DNA of 52,610 bases from Novosphingobium guangzhouense (GTDB lineage Bacteria > Pseudomonadota > Alphaproteobacteria > Sphingomonadales > Sphingomonadaceae): positions 1 to 52,610 of the forward strand of contig NZ_LYMM01000043.1 of the NCBI RefSeq assembly GCF_002896965.1, given 5' to 3'. Each line of letters opens with the position of its first letter. Position 1 is the stretch's first letter. Below the pieces are notes generated by a model. That model saw only the letters and a program-made list of their open reading frames with translations, did no database searches and had not been told where the DNA came from. Below are positions 43,460-52,497 of this stretch, piece after piece. The position numbers were made by a program, and so were the translations under genes.

Positions 43460-43900
43460 ATGAGCATCTTCGGAAATATCCTGAACAAGATCTTCCATCA
43501 TGGGACCGAGAAGAAGGCCGATCCTGCAGCCAACGTGGGCGCGCCCAAGTCTGCTCCGGCATCTTCGCCGACGTCCCCTCATCCAGCGTCTGTGGCCCCA
43601 TCGCCTGCACCCGTAGGCCCCGTTGCGGCGGCGCAACCTTCCGTCGACGTCGGCGCAGTGTTAGAAGCCATGGCTTCGATGAAGGCGGATCATGGCGGCA
43701 ATTACCGCACGTCCATCGTCGATCTCCTCAAGCTTCTTGACCTCGACTCCAGTCTCGCCGCACGCAAAGAGCTTGGGCAGGAACTGGGCGTCCATGTCGG
43801 AGCGGATGGCACAGCGGAGCAGAACATCGCGCTGCATCGAGCGGTTATGGTCAAGCTGGCCAGCAATGGCGGCATCGTCCCGGATACCTTGCGTGGCTGA
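43460..43900 (+). CDS. DUF3597 protein
   Basis: 146 residues, GAGGAG before the ATG. N-terminal IFGNILNKIFHH, then a proline/alanine/serine linker, then the DUF3597 domain: VDVGAVLEAMASMKADHGGN, RTSIVDLLKLLDLDSSLAAR, ELGQELGVHVGADGTAEQNI. This is a short family with LysM-like fold resemblance noted in the literature for YghJ-like proteins, but of unknown function. Commonly among stress genes. It is divergent from the DUF4142 gene. Confidence 0.82.
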   Translation: MSIFGNILNKIFHHGTEKKADPAANVGAPKSAPASSPTSPHPASVAPSPAPVGPVAAAQPSVDVGAVLEAMASMKADHGGNYRTSIVDLLKLLDLDSSLAARKELGQELGVHVGADGTAEQNIALHRAVMVKLASNGGIVPDTLRG

Positions 43901-44063
43901 ACATGTATAAACGGTAGCGGCCCGTTCGATGTACTCCCGTTGCAGTAAGAGGCGAATCTCTCACTTGCGATGAGTCGAGCAGCGTTGTTGGAACTGTTTC
44001 TGTCCCTCGCGCACTTTCATCCTGCAAGGATCTGCAAAACGCGGACCAGCGCAGGAGATGATC

Positions 44064-44240
44064 ATGAGCATCGAAGGTAAGGCGAAGGAAGCAGCCGGCT
44101 ACGTCAAGGAGGAGCTCAACGAGCACGGCAAGTCCCCCGAGAGCCAGAAGAAGGCGCAGGAGGGCCGCGATCTGCGCAACGAAGGGCGGATCGAAGATGG
44201 CAAGCCGCCTAAGACCTCCGAGCCCGGCGCCGGGCAGTGA
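44064..44240 (+). CDS. CsbD-like small stress protein
   Basis: 58 residues from ATG 44064 (GGAG 8 bases before; ATG 44058 is too close to it). SIEGKAKEAAGYVKEELNEH is like the start of CsbD proteins (GKxKEAxGKVxEE); the rest is highly charged and lacks the second CsbD repeat. It would be soluble and disordered. A textbook terminator follows its stop. Confidence 0.6.
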   Translation: MSIEGKAKEAAGYVKEELNEHGKSPESQKKAQEGRDLRNEGRIEDGKPPKTSEPGAGQ

Positions 44241-44246
44241 CCAAGG

Positions 44247-44275
44247 AACCCCCGCTTCGGCGGGGGTTTTCTTTC
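44247..44275 (+). terminator. Rho-independent terminator
   Basis: AACCCCCGC and GCGGGGGTT pair perfectly around TTCG, followed by TTCTTTC. It ends the transcript of the CsbD-like gene. Confidence 0.85.
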
Positions 44276-44337
44276 AAAAGCCATCATCGCGGCGAACATC
44301 GGCGTTTGCCTGTTCCATTGGGATATCCGGGGATTGT

Positions 44338-46005
44338 ATGACGTGTTCTGTGGCTATCGTGGGCGCTGGCCCTACCGCCATCTACACCTTGAATGCGTTG
44401 CTCGCGCTGCAGCCCGCAGCCTTCGAACTTACTATTTTCGAGAAACAGCCGTTCATCGGCAAAGGCACACCCTATCGCCCCGGCTGGAACGATCCGGCGA
44501 TGCTTTCCAACATAGCCAGCATCGAGATACCACCTCTCGCGACAAGCCTCGTCGCATGGCTGCACGCGCAGAGTTCGGAACGGCTGGCGGAAATGCACAT
44601 TGACGCTGCGGCCATCGATGATCGGACATTCTATCCGCGCGTGGTCTTGGGTGAATTTTTCTCAGAACAGATGCAAATGCTGCTGGAGCAGGCCGCCACG
44701 CAGGGGACCGTCGTGACCGTGCGCACACGGTGCGAGGTGCTCGATGCCGTCAGCGGGCCTGACGGAATGATTTTGCGCGTCCAGCCCCATCGCGGTGAAT
44801 GCTTCGAAGCCAGATTCGACCATGTCATTCTTGCCACCGGGCATCAATGGCCGGAGCAGCCCGAGGTCAGCCCGGGGTATTTCGCCAGTCCCTGGCCGGC
44901 GAGCGAGATCGAGAAGATCCCTGCGACTCATGTGGGTATTCGAGGCTCGTCGCTAACCGCCATCGACGCTGCCGTTGCCCTGGCCATCGCACATGGCGAT
45001 TTCGTGGAGGCTGAAGACGGCGGCATCACCTATGTCCCTGCGCCAGGCACTGAAGATTTCCGGATGACGATGCTGTCACGCAAAGGCCTGCTGCCGGAGG
45101 CCGATTTCTATTTTCCGATTCCGTATGAACCTCTGTCGATCTGTACCGCAGAAGCGATCAACGAGCTCATCGCCGCCGATGATCCTTTGCTTCTGGACCG
45201 GACGTTCGAGTTGTTCAAACGGGAGCTTGCCGCAGCGGATGCATCCTACGCGCAAGAAACGCGTCTCGCATCGCTCAACCTTGAAGATTTCTGCGAAGGT
45301 TACTTCAGCCAGCGCCTGGCCACCGACCCTTTCGAATGGGCACGGCATAATCTTACAGAAGCGCAGCGCAACTACGAACGACATCATGTGGTAGCATGGC
45401 GCTATGCGATCCTGCGCATGCATGAAGTGATCGAAGGCATCGTCCCCTACCTTGGTGACGCCGATTTCCTGCGATTTTCAAAGCACTTCAAGACCGTCTT
45501 CATCGATGACTACGCGACCGTGCCGCATGAATCGATTTTGCGCATGCTCGCCCTGCATGACGCCGGAAAGCTGGAAGTGATCGCGCTCGGAGAGGATTAC
45601 CAGATTGATCCGCACGGCGTCTCGAGCGGAGCGCTACTGACGCATGGCTCGACAGAATTCCATTTTCCCGTCTTCATCGAAGCGACCGGCCAGCGCGCAC
45701 TTTCTGCCAAGGATTTCCCCTTTCCCTCGCTTCGCGAGCAGGGGATCGTCCATGACGTCGATGCCTCGAACGAACACGGTCCTTTGCGCGGTATTGCCAT
45801 CGACGACCGGTTCCACCCCATCTCCTCGCAGATCCCGGCAGACCAGCTTTTCTGCGTCAGCCTTCCCTTCATCATGGGGCGGCACCCGTTCGTGCAGGGC
45901 ATCACAAGTTCACACGAGATTGGCCAAATAGTGGCCGCTGAACTGGTCGCCGCAATTGGCCGCCGATGTAACACCGAGATAGTGAAGGAATTGAACGAGC
46001 GATGA
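44338..46005 (+). CDS. FAD/NAD(P)-binding flavoprotein
   Basis: 555 residues from the ATG at 44338; upstream frame lies over the terminator. The N-terminus is an FAD Rossmann fold, VAIVGAGPTAIYTLNALLAL, followed by LTIFEKQPFIGKGTPYRPGW and IASIEIPPLATSLVAWL, the pattern of the FAD_NAD_binding_9 family. HVILATGHQWPEQ is the ATG motif and VGIRGSSLTAIDAAVALA the second dinucleotide-binding site. The C-terminus (VFIEATGQRALSAKD, PFIMGRHPFVQGITS) closes the FAD site. Substrate unknown; a hydroxylase or reductase is likely. It overlaps the next gene by four bases. Confidence 0.82.
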   Translation: MTCSVAIVGAGPTAIYTLNALLALQPAAFELTIFEKQPFIGKGTPYRPGWNDPAMLSNIASIEIPPLATSLVAWLHAQSSERLAEMHIDAAAIDDRTFYPRVVLGEFFSEQMQMLLEQAATQGTVVTVRTRCEVLDAVSGPDGMILRVQPHRGECFEARFDHVILATGHQWPEQPEVSPGYFASPWPASEIEKIPATHVGIRGSSLTAIDAAVALAIAHGDFVEAEDGGITYVPAPGTEDFRMTMLSRKGLLPEADFYFPIPYEPLSICTAEAINELIAADDPLLLDRTFELFKRELAAADASYAQETRLASLNLEDFCEGYFSQRLATDPFEWARHNLTEAQRNYERHHVVAWRYAILRMHEVIEGIVPYLGDADFLRFSKHFKTVFIDDYATVPHESILRMLALHDAGKLEVIALGEDYQIDPHGVSSGALLTHGSTEFHFPVFIEATGQRALSAKDFPFPSLREQGIVHDVDASNEHGPLRGIAIDDRFHPISSQIPADQLFCVSLPFIMGRHPFVQGITSSHEIGQIVAAELVAAIGRRCNTEIVKELNER

Positions 46006-46514
46006 AGCTTTTCGCAATCTACATTGGCGGCGAACACCCCAGCGCCAATATCGAGGTACACGATGTGCGCTTCGTGCTCGCCGACAGCATCGAAGGGGCG
46101 TTCCCAATCCTGCGGGAACAGTGGTGGGGCGTGCCCAGAAGCCTGCATGTCGATTGCTGGGCCGAGGTCACCGAAGCGGATGGCTTTGCGATCTCACTGA
46201 GGCCCGAGCCCTTCGAAGGGGAGGAAAAGCTCTACTTTGTTAATCTGGGCGGCTACCAACCGGAAGAATTTGCCGAGCGCCATCGCAACGTCTTCGTGGT
46301 CGCGCGCAGTGAATCAAAGGCGAAGTACCGCGCGTTGAAGATGGTGAAGGGTTGGATCGAACCGCACAAGGACGATCTCTACGAGGCCGAACATGCCTAT
46401 AGCCTGAGCGACGAACCCTTTGGTGAGCGACTTTTCGTGCATCTCACGCCGATCGACCGGCACGAGCAACCAGAGTTCACCTGTCGCTACATACCGATCA
46501 GAAAGGCGAACTGA
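46002..46514 (+). CDS. DUF1543 protein
   Basis: 170 residues. The start overlaps the stop of the flavoprotein (ATGA), so they are translated together. It opens KLFAIYIGGEHPSANIEVHD, then VRFVLADSIEGAFPILREQW, the DUF1543 repeat, and has a second copy (KLYFVNLGGYQPEEFAERH, NVFVVARSESKAKYRALKMV). DUF1543 proteins are small alpha/beta proteins of unknown function. Intact. Confidence 0.82.
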   Translation: MKLFAIYIGGEHPSANIEVHDVRFVLADSIEGAFPILREQWWGVPRSLHVDCWAEVTEADGFAISLRPEPFEGEEKLYFVNLGGYQPEEFAERHRNVFVVARSESKAKYRALKMVKGWIEPHKDDLYEAEHAYSLSDEPFGERLFVHLTPIDRHEQPEFTCRYIPIRKAN

Positions 46515-46565
46515 GGCAACGTTCCAGCGAACTCTCAATGGCTGTCGCCACCTTGCTCGTGGAGC

Positions 46566-46817
46566 CTACTCATCTTCCTCGGGAAATTTCGGATCGCGCT
46601 GCGTCCCCGACTGTACGCCGGCTTCTCTCAGAGCGCGGTCATCCGCTGGTCCTTTGTGCGCCTGAGCGGGGTTTGCCCCCATTCCCCCGCTTGCTTGAAG
46701 ATCCGGGCCGGGGTCACGGCGCTCGGCCTCCAGCGAGCGTATGCCTTCGGCTGTCTCGTCCGGGGCTTGGGACGGGTCGACCCGCTTGTTGCGGGGGTCA
46801 TGCTGCGTGACTTTCAT
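46566..46817 (-). CDS. Small hydrophilic disordered protein
   Basis: 83 residues from the ATG at 46817, with GGAG 8 bases upstream; the frame beyond is poor. It is very polar (TQHDPRNKRVDPSQAPDETA, GGMGANPAQAHKGPADDRAL) and lacks any hydrophobic core, so it is probably disordered. This is typical of alphaproteobacterial stress-induced small proteins. Function unknown. It is convergent with DUF1543. Confidence 0.55.
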   Translation of the reverse strand: MKVTQHDPRNKRVDPSQAPDETAEGIRSLEAERRDPGPDLQASGGMGANPAQAHKGPADDRALREAGVQSGTQRDPKFPEEDE

Positions 46818-47060
46818 GACTGTCTCCAGGTTATTTGATCCTGAAAAGCCCGATACGCACGTTGCGTTTCCAGTCCCTTGCAGATTGCCGCTGGTTCGTG
46901 GCTTCCTCGCGATAGCGCGCCGGGAACCAGCGGAGGGTTCTGGCCAGAAGGGGCACGGCATTTCTGCACTGCCTGCGGCCGCGAAAGCGACGAGCGGAGT
47001 GAACCATCGTAGGCCGTCAAGGTTAAGTCAGCAGGCGATCTACGCCAAGGAGCGTTCTGA

Positions 47061-47879
47061 ATGGCTTTCATCGAAGCAAAAGACGGCACCAGTCTTCACG
47101 TCAAGGACATGGGTCAAGGCAAGCCGGTGGTCCTCATTCATGGCTGGCCTTTGACGGGCGACATGTTCGAGTACCAGACCCTGGCCCTTCTCGAAGCAGG
47201 GTATCGGGTTATCACTTATGACCGGCGCGGGTTCGGGCAGTCCGGGCATGGTGCTTCCGGCTACGACTACAACACCTTCGCCGACGATCTTGCAGCGGTT
47301 CTGGACGAACTCACCCTCGACAATGCCACCTTGGTCGGTTTCTCGATGGGCGGCGGCGAGATCGCGCGGTATCTGTCGCGTCATGGCACCGGCCGGATCG
47401 CGAAAGTGGCTCTGGTGAGCAGCGTGGTGCCTTATCTGCTCAAGGGCGCCGACAATCCCGACGGTGTCGACGAGAGCGTCTTCGACACCATGAAGGCGCA
47501 GATCAGGGAAGACCGGTTCGCGTTCTTGCAGGACTTTGCAACGCAGTTCTACGGGGTCGGCTTCATCTCGAGCCCTGTCAGCCAGGGTATCCTCGACTGG
47601 AGCTTCCTGTTGGGCGCGATGGCGAGCCCGAAGGCTACCGTTGATTGCATCGATGCGTTCGGGAAGACCGATTTTCGCCCTGACCTTGCCTCCTTCACCG
47701 TCCCCACCCTCATCATCCACGGGACAGCTGACAAAACGGTCCCTATCGATCCTTCCGGGAAGGCTGCGGCGGCGGGCATACCGAGCGCCGAGTTCATCGA
47801 ATACGATGGCGAGCCGCATGGCCTGTTCGCGACGGCACCTACGAGGCTGAACGAGGATCTTATCCGTTTCATCGGCTGA
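47061..47879 (+). CDS. Alpha/beta hydrolase, non-haem chloroperoxidase type
   Basis: 272 residues, AAGGAG before the ATG (GCGTTCTGA spacer). The fold is that of cofactor-free haloperoxidases/arylesterases: VVLIHGWPLTGDMFEYQ, YDRRGFGQSGHGASGYDYNT, nucleophile LVGFSMGGGEIARYLS (Ser), IIHGTADKTVP (Asp) and YDGEPHGLFAT (His). All three catalytic residues are intact and length is normal. It probably hydrolyses esters; the peroxidase activity of the family is a side reaction. Confidence 0.9.
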   Translation: MAFIEAKDGTSLHVKDMGQGKPVVLIHGWPLTGDMFEYQTLALLEAGYRVITYDRRGFGQSGHGASGYDYNTFADDLAAVLDELTLDNATLVGFSMGGGEIARYLSRHGTGRIAKVALVSSVVPYLLKGADNPDGVDESVFDTMKAQIREDRFAFLQDFATQFYGVGFISSPVSQGILDWSFLLGAMASPKATVDCIDAFGKTDFRPDLASFTVPTLIIHGTADKTVPIDPSGKAAAAGIPSAEFIEYDGEPHGLFATAPTRLNEDLIRFIG

Positions 47880-48141
47880 TAGCGAGGGCCGGGTTTCGAC
47901 TGCGAGATCCGGCTCAACGCGGGGAAAAAAATCCAGATCGGCCAGCAGCGCGAGGTTTCGGTCCGCCATTTAGCCCCAACACCATTGGGGTTATGAACGG
48001 TCGGCGCTATAGTTCGTTCGGACGGTCCCACCCCTGCAAGGCTTCGTCCCTCCGCCTGCTGGTCATCGGAACGAAGATCGATGCAGACGCTTGAACTGCC
48101 ATGCCCCAACTCATCCTCGAGCAGCAAAGAGCAGCCCAGGC

Positions 48142-48900
48142 ATGAAACACCTTGCCGAGAGCTTCTGGAATTTCCGCGGCTCCTTCAAGGTCGCGAAGGT
48201 TTTCGACGTTGGGACGCACATGTCCCTCGTTCGCAAGGCCGACGGTCAGTTCACCTTGATCGACAGCTATGCGGTGTCGGGTGATGAGCGCGAAGCGCTG
48301 ATGAGCCTCACGAACAACGGTCTGGCCATAGACACCATCATCAATGTGCACCCTTTTCATACTCTGCATTGCACCGCTGCCCATGAAATCGCTCCGCACG
48401 CACGCCTCTATGGCACGCAGCGACACCGGGAACAGGCGCCCGAGCTGCCCTGGGAGCGGGACGTCATGGAAGACCCGGCAACCCAGGAACGGTTCGACGA
48501 TCTGGATTTTTCCGTGCCGGCGGGCCTCGATCTGGTGACGGCTGACGACAGCGTGCATGCCTCCTCGGTTCTCGTGCGTCACCGCCCCAGCGGTATTGTC
48601 CATGTCGACGATACCTTGATGGTCCTCGCCGCCCCCGGCATGCTGGGTCACATCCTGCCGCAGTCGCGCCTACGCTTTCATCCGATGCTCGCCAAGGCGC
48701 TGCAGCAGCGCTCAAGAGCTGCCGACGATTTCGCGGCATGGGCCCAGGCCTTGGCGCGCGAATGGGCTTCGACACGCATCGTCTGCGCGGCGCATTCGGC
48801 GGTGCGACAACTTGAACCTGGCGGATGGCATGCGGAGCTGACCCATGCGCTTTCAGCCATCCGCAAGACACTCGACCATCACCGTGCGCAGCACGGCTGA
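48142..48900 (+). CDS. Metallo-beta-lactamase-fold-like protein
   Basis: 252 residues from ATG 48142; the upstream extension is poor. The N-terminus (ESFWNFRGSFKVAKVFDVGT, MSLVRKADGQFTLIDSYAVS) and IINVHPFHTLHCTAAHEIAP recall the MBL-fold DUF4336 proteins, with histidines at HPFHTLHC in place of the classic HxHxDH. IVHVDDTLMVL is the strand expected for the metal-bridging aspartate. It may bind metals, but catalysis is uncertain. A near match to an EcfG promoter (GGAAC-N16-GCTT) lies about 50 bases upstream. The aldehyde dehydrogenase follows in 40 bases. Confidence 0.6.
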   Translation: MKHLAESFWNFRGSFKVAKVFDVGTHMSLVRKADGQFTLIDSYAVSGDEREALMSLTNNGLAIDTIINVHPFHTLHCTAAHEIAPHARLYGTQRHREQAPELPWERDVMEDPATQERFDDLDFSVPAGLDLVTADDSVHASSVLVRHRPSGIVHVDDTLMVLAAPGMLGHILPQSRLRFHPMLAKALQQRSRAADDFAAWAQALAREWASTRIVCAAHSAVRQLEPGGWHAELTHALSAIRKTLDHHRAQHG

Positions 48901-48940
48901 TGTGGGCACTTATCCTTCCCTTGCCGAAAGAATCCAAACT

Positions 48941-50329
48941 ATGAGCGACAAGCAAATCCGCACGATCAATCCGCTGACCGAGGACGTCATTGCGACGTAT
49001 TCCCTCATGTCGGACGAGGAAGCTGCGGCGACCGTCTCGGCGTGCCACAAGGCGTTTCTCAAATGGCGTCTGCGCAGTCTCGAAGACCGGGCCGGCGTGA
49101 TTGCCGCCATCGGCCAAGAACTGCGCGATTCCAAGGAGGAATTCGCCGCGCTGATGACCCGCGAGGTCGGCAAGCTGATCGGTGACAGCCGCAGCGAAGT
49201 CGATCTCGTCGCTGCGATCTGCGACTATACCGCCAAGCAGGGGCCCACGGTCCTCGCTGACGAGGAGCGATCCGCCGACGGCGCGACAGCTTATGTCGCT
49301 CATGCCCCTGTCGGCGTCGTCTACGGCATCCAGCCCTGGAATTTTCCCGCCTATCAGGCGGTACGCTATTCGATCGCCAGTCTTATGGCGGGTAACGGGG
49401 TGCTGCTAAAGCATGCCGAAAGCTGCACTGGCAGCGGCCTGTTCCTGCGCGATCTCTATGAGCGTGCGGGTCTGCCCAAGGGCCTATTTGGTGTGCTGCT
49501 GATCTCTCACGAGCAGTCGGACACGGTGATCGAAAACGATCTCGTGCGCGCGGTCACGCTGACTGGCAGCGACAAAGCTGGACGGGCGGTCGCCGCCAAG
49601 GCCGGTGCACTCGTCAAGAAGACCGTATTGGAGCTGGGATCGAATGACGCCTACCTCGTCCTCGACGATGCAGACATCGATCTCGCGGTTGAGACATGTG
49701 TCGCGGGCCGGATCTACAATAACGGGCAGACCTGTGTGAACGCCAAGCGTTTCATTGTCACTGACAGGAACCATGACGCATTCGTCGACGCCTATGTCGA
49801 GAAATTCCGCGCCATTGCCATGGGCGACCCGGCAGACGGGAAGACCGCGCTGGGCCCCCTCGTCAGCAAGGCCCAGCGCGACAAGTTGCACGAGCAGGTC
49901 GAGGAAAGTGTTGCCCGGGGTGCGCGCGTGCTCGTGGGCGGTCAGATTCCCGATCGAACGGGATGGTTCTATCCCGCCACCGTCCTAGTCGATGTTGCGC
50001 CCGGGCAACCTGCCTACGACGACGAACTGTTCGGGCCTGCCGCTTCGATCATTCGGGCGAGGGACGACGAGGATGCAATGCGGATCGCCAATGACAGCCG
50101 CTATGGCCTTGGCGGGGGTATCTTCAGCCGCAATGTCGAGCGTGCCCGGGAACTGGCTGCAAAGCACTTCGACACCGGCATGATCTTCATCAACACCTTC
50201 GACGTGGCTTCTCCCGATCTCCCGTTCGGCGGGGTCAAGACATCAGGCTACGGCCGTGAGCACGGTCCTGAAGGGCTCAAGGAATTCGTCAACGTCAAGT
50301 CCATCAAGATCGGCACCAGCGCAAAGTGA
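48941..50329 (+). CDS. NAD(P)-dependent aldehyde dehydrogenase, succinate-semialdehyde type
   Basis: 462 residues from ATG 48941; there is no good ribosome binding site, so it may rely on coupling. It is a full-length aldehyde dehydrogenase of the Sad/YneI group: PVGVVYGIQPWNFPAYQAVR, VTLTGSDKAGRAVAAKAG, the general base in TVLELGSNDAYLV, catalytic cysteine in NNGQTCVNAKRF, and ELFGPAASI. It should oxidise succinate semialdehyde or similar small aldehydes. It precedes the Old Yellow Enzyme gene by 8 bases; the two form an operon for aldehyde and enone removal. Confidence 0.9.
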   Translation: MSDKQIRTINPLTEDVIATYSLMSDEEAAATVSACHKAFLKWRLRSLEDRAGVIAAIGQELRDSKEEFAALMTREVGKLIGDSRSEVDLVAAICDYTAKQGPTVLADEERSADGATAYVAHAPVGVVYGIQPWNFPAYQAVRYSIASLMAGNGVLLKHAESCTGSGLFLRDLYERAGLPKGLFGVLLISHEQSDTVIENDLVRAVTLTGSDKAGRAVAAKAGALVKKTVLELGSNDAYLVLDDADIDLAVETCVAGRIYNNGQTCVNAKRFIVTDRNHDAFVDAYVEKFRAIAMGDPADGKTALGPLVSKAQRDKLHEQVEESVARGARVLVGGQIPDRTGWFYPATVLVDVAPGQPAYDDELFGPAASIIRARDDEDAMRIANDSRYGLGGGIFSRNVERARELAAKHFDTGMIFINTFDVASPDLPFGGVKTSGYGREHGPEGLKEFVNVKSIKIGTSAK

Positions 50330-50337
50330 GGGGCATC

Positions 50338-51432
50338 ATGACCAGACATTCCAATCTGTTCGAACCTTTGCGGCTCGGCGCGTTCGAGTTGCCCAACCGC
50401 GTCCTCATGGCCCCGCTGACGCGCAGCCGGGCCCATGCGGACGGGACGCCCGGGGAGCTTGCCGTCACCTATTATCGCCAGCGTGCGTCGGCGGGTCTCA
50501 TCATTTCAGAGGCCACCCAGATTTCGCCGATGGGTAAGGGGTACATAGACACGCCCGGCATTCACAGCGAAGCCCATGTCGAAGGGTGGAAGCCTATCAT
50601 CGAAGCAGTTCATGCTGCTGGGGGACGAATCTTCTGCCAGCTTTGGCACGTTGGAAGGATCAGCCATACGTCCCTGCTGCCGGGTGGGGCGCAACCGGTT
50701 TCCGCCAGCGCAGTCCGCGGCAAGGCCCAGACCTTCACGGCCGATGGCCTCACCGACACCTCCGAGCCGGTCGCGCTCGATGGCGACGGGATCGCAGCCA
50801 CCCTCGATGATTACGAGACTGCGGCGCGCTATGCCAAAGCGGCCGGGTTCGATGGCGCTGAAGTGCACTCGGCCAATGGCTACCTGCTCGACCAGTTCCT
50901 GCAGGATGGAACAAACCAGCGCGAAGATGACTATGGCGGCTCGGTCGAGAACCGCCAGCGTCTCCTGCGCGAGGTGATGGAGCGCGTCCTTTCCGTGTTC
51001 CCTGCCGATCGCGTCGGAGTGCGCCTTTCACCGCTTGGACAGGCGAACGACATGAGCGACAGCGACCCTGAAGCCACCTTCTCTTCGGCGTATCATATGC
51101 TGGCCGGGCACGGGCTGGCATATCTGCATGCGATCGAGCAATTTACCGGGCAGGATACCGACGAGGATCAGCGCGCGCTGCTGAAGCGACTGCGAGCCCT
51201 TTTTGACGGGGTCTATATCGGCAATGGCGATTACGATGCCGACCGGGCCAGCGCGGCGATCGCCGCAAAAGAGGCTGATGCCATAAGTTTCGGACGGCCA
51301 TTTCTCGCCAACCCGGACCTGCCCGAGCGTTTGCGCGTGGGTGCGGAACTCAATGCTCCCGATAAGGATACGTTCTACGGCGGCGGCGCGGAGGGGTACA
51401 TCGACTACCCGGCTCTGCCTCAAATCCATTGA
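50338..51432 (+). CDS. Old Yellow Enzyme-family ene-reductase (NemA-like)
   Basis: 364 residues, the normal size. GAGGGG lies before the ATG. FMN barrel signatures: RLGAFELPNRVLMAPLTRSR, QLWHVGRISH (HxGR), the substrate-binding VHSANGYLLDQFLQDGTNQR with EDDYGGSVENR, and the phosphate-binding YIGNGDYDADRAS and ISFGRPFLANPDLP. The pattern is that of N-ethylmaleimide and morphinone/xenobiotic reductases. It reduces activated C=C bonds and nitro esters with NAD(P)H. Co-transcribed with the dehydrogenase upstream. Confidence 0.92.
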   Translation: MTRHSNLFEPLRLGAFELPNRVLMAPLTRSRAHADGTPGELAVTYYRQRASAGLIISEATQISPMGKGYIDTPGIHSEAHVEGWKPIIEAVHAAGGRIFCQLWHVGRISHTSLLPGGAQPVSASAVRGKAQTFTADGLTDTSEPVALDGDGIAATLDDYETAARYAKAAGFDGAEVHSANGYLLDQFLQDGTNQREDDYGGSVENRQRLLREVMERVLSVFPADRVGVRLSPLGQANDMSDSDPEATFSSAYHMLAGHGLAYLHAIEQFTGQDTDEDQRALLKRLRALFDGVYIGNGDYDADRASAAIAAKEADAISFGRPFLANPDLPERLRVGAELNAPDKDTFYGGGAEGYIDYPALPQIH

Positions 51433-51529
51433 TAGACTGCTGATTTTGCAGAGTGTGAGCGGCGTTGGACTGTTCATTCGGACCAGTTCTCGGCAGTCGC
51501 AGTCCGTCACCAGATAAGGGAGGATAAAT

Positions 51530-51823
51530 ATGCCTCAAGGAGACAAGAGTAGCTACACTGACAAGCAGAAGCGCCGGGCCGAGCATATCGAGGAAAGCTA
51601 TGAGAAGCGCGGCACTCCCAAGAAAGAAGCTGAAAGCAGGGCTTGGGCGACCGTCAACAAGGAAAGCGGTGGCGGCAAGAAGTCCGGCTCGGGCCGAGGC
51701 AAGCCGGAAAACCGCAGCGCATCTTCCCGCGGCGGCAAGGCGCACAAGTCAGGCTCTTCGGAGCACCGATCGGCAGCGGCCCGCAAGGGCTGGGAGACCC
51801 GGCGCCGCAACGGCAACGCGTGA
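51530..51823 (+). CDS. Small basic 'plasmid stabilisation'-type protein
   Basis: 97 residues, GGGAGGA before the ATG. SSYTDKQKRRAEHIEESYEK then TPKKEAESRAWATVNKESGG is a conserved short helical unit; the tail is Gly/Ser/Lys/Arg-rich (SGSGRGKPENRSASSRGG) and ends with RSAAARKGWETRRR. Proteins of this type are often annotated as plasmid stabilisation proteins or KGG-type stress proteins; real function is unknown. DNA or RNA binding by the tail is likely. Confidence 0.75.
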   Translation: MPQGDKSSYTDKQKRRAEHIEESYEKRGTPKKEAESRAWATVNKESGGGKKSGSGRGKPENRSASSRGGKAHKSGSSEHRSAAARKGWETRRRNGNA

Positions 51824-51855
51824 CTGTTCGCCATGAAAGATGGCATCGGTGACCT

Positions 51856-52422
51856 ATGATGGTTGAGAAACAGGATCTGCCCGTACACCGGGCACGCGCC
51901 TTTCTCGAACCCGGCCCGATCTTGCTGGTGACATCTTGTCATGACGGCGAGCGTAATGTGATGACCATGGGTTGGCACATGGTGCTGGAATTTACGCCTT
52001 CCCTTGTCGGCTGCATGATCTCCGTTGGCAATCATAGTTTCGAGCTGATACGCCAAAGCGCAGAATGTGTGCTGAACCTGCCGACCCTCGACATGCTCGA
52101 CGCTGTCGTCGCGATCGGCAATTGTTCGGGCCGGGACAAAGACAAGTTCGCTGGGTTTAACCTTGATGTGCAGGCCGCCGACCACATCAGAGCTCCGTTG
52201 CTCACCGCGTGTCACGCGAACTTCGAGCGCCGACTGCCGGACGACCGGATGGTCAAGGACTACAATCTCTTCATATTCGAAATCGTAAAGGCGCACGTCG
52301 CTCCTCAGCCCAAGCACCCCAGAACGCTGCATTACACCGGGGACGGGGTGTTCGTTGTCGCGGGAAAAACAGTGAGCCGGCGCAGTGATTTTCGTCTAGG
52401 ACTGCTTGGCAACGGCCGCTAA
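51856..52422 (+). CDS. Flavin reductase-like domain protein
   Basis: 188 residues from ATG 51856 or 51859. FMN-binding split-barrel pattern: PGPILLVTSCHDGERNVMTM, GWHMVLEFTPSLVGCMIS, SFELIRQSAECVLNLPT, DKFAGFNLDVQAADHI and a C-terminal LHYTGDGVFVVAGKTVSRR. Flavin reductase family members bind FMN and often reduce flavins for oxygenases or act as flavoproteins. It is near the ene-reductase operon and could serve related redox work. Confidence 0.8.
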   Translation: MMVEKQDLPVHRARAFLEPGPILLVTSCHDGERNVMTMGWHMVLEFTPSLVGCMISVGNHSFELIRQSAECVLNLPTLDMLDAVVAIGNCSGRDKDKFAGFNLDVQAADHIRAPLLTACHANFERRLPDDRMVKDYNLFIFEIVKAHVAPQPKHPRTLHYTGDGVFVVAGKTVSRRSDFRLGLLGNGR

Positions 52423-52497
52423 GAGCCCCAGCCTTGTTTCCGGAAAGATTTAGGCGTGCGCACTTCCATTGGTGTAAGCGCCGGTTGTACCTTTCAA

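Noticed and set aside
44000..44030. GGAAC before the CsbD-like gene as an EcfG promoter
   Set aside because: GGAAC is present, but the expected CGTT at 16-17 bases is missing (CACTTT there).
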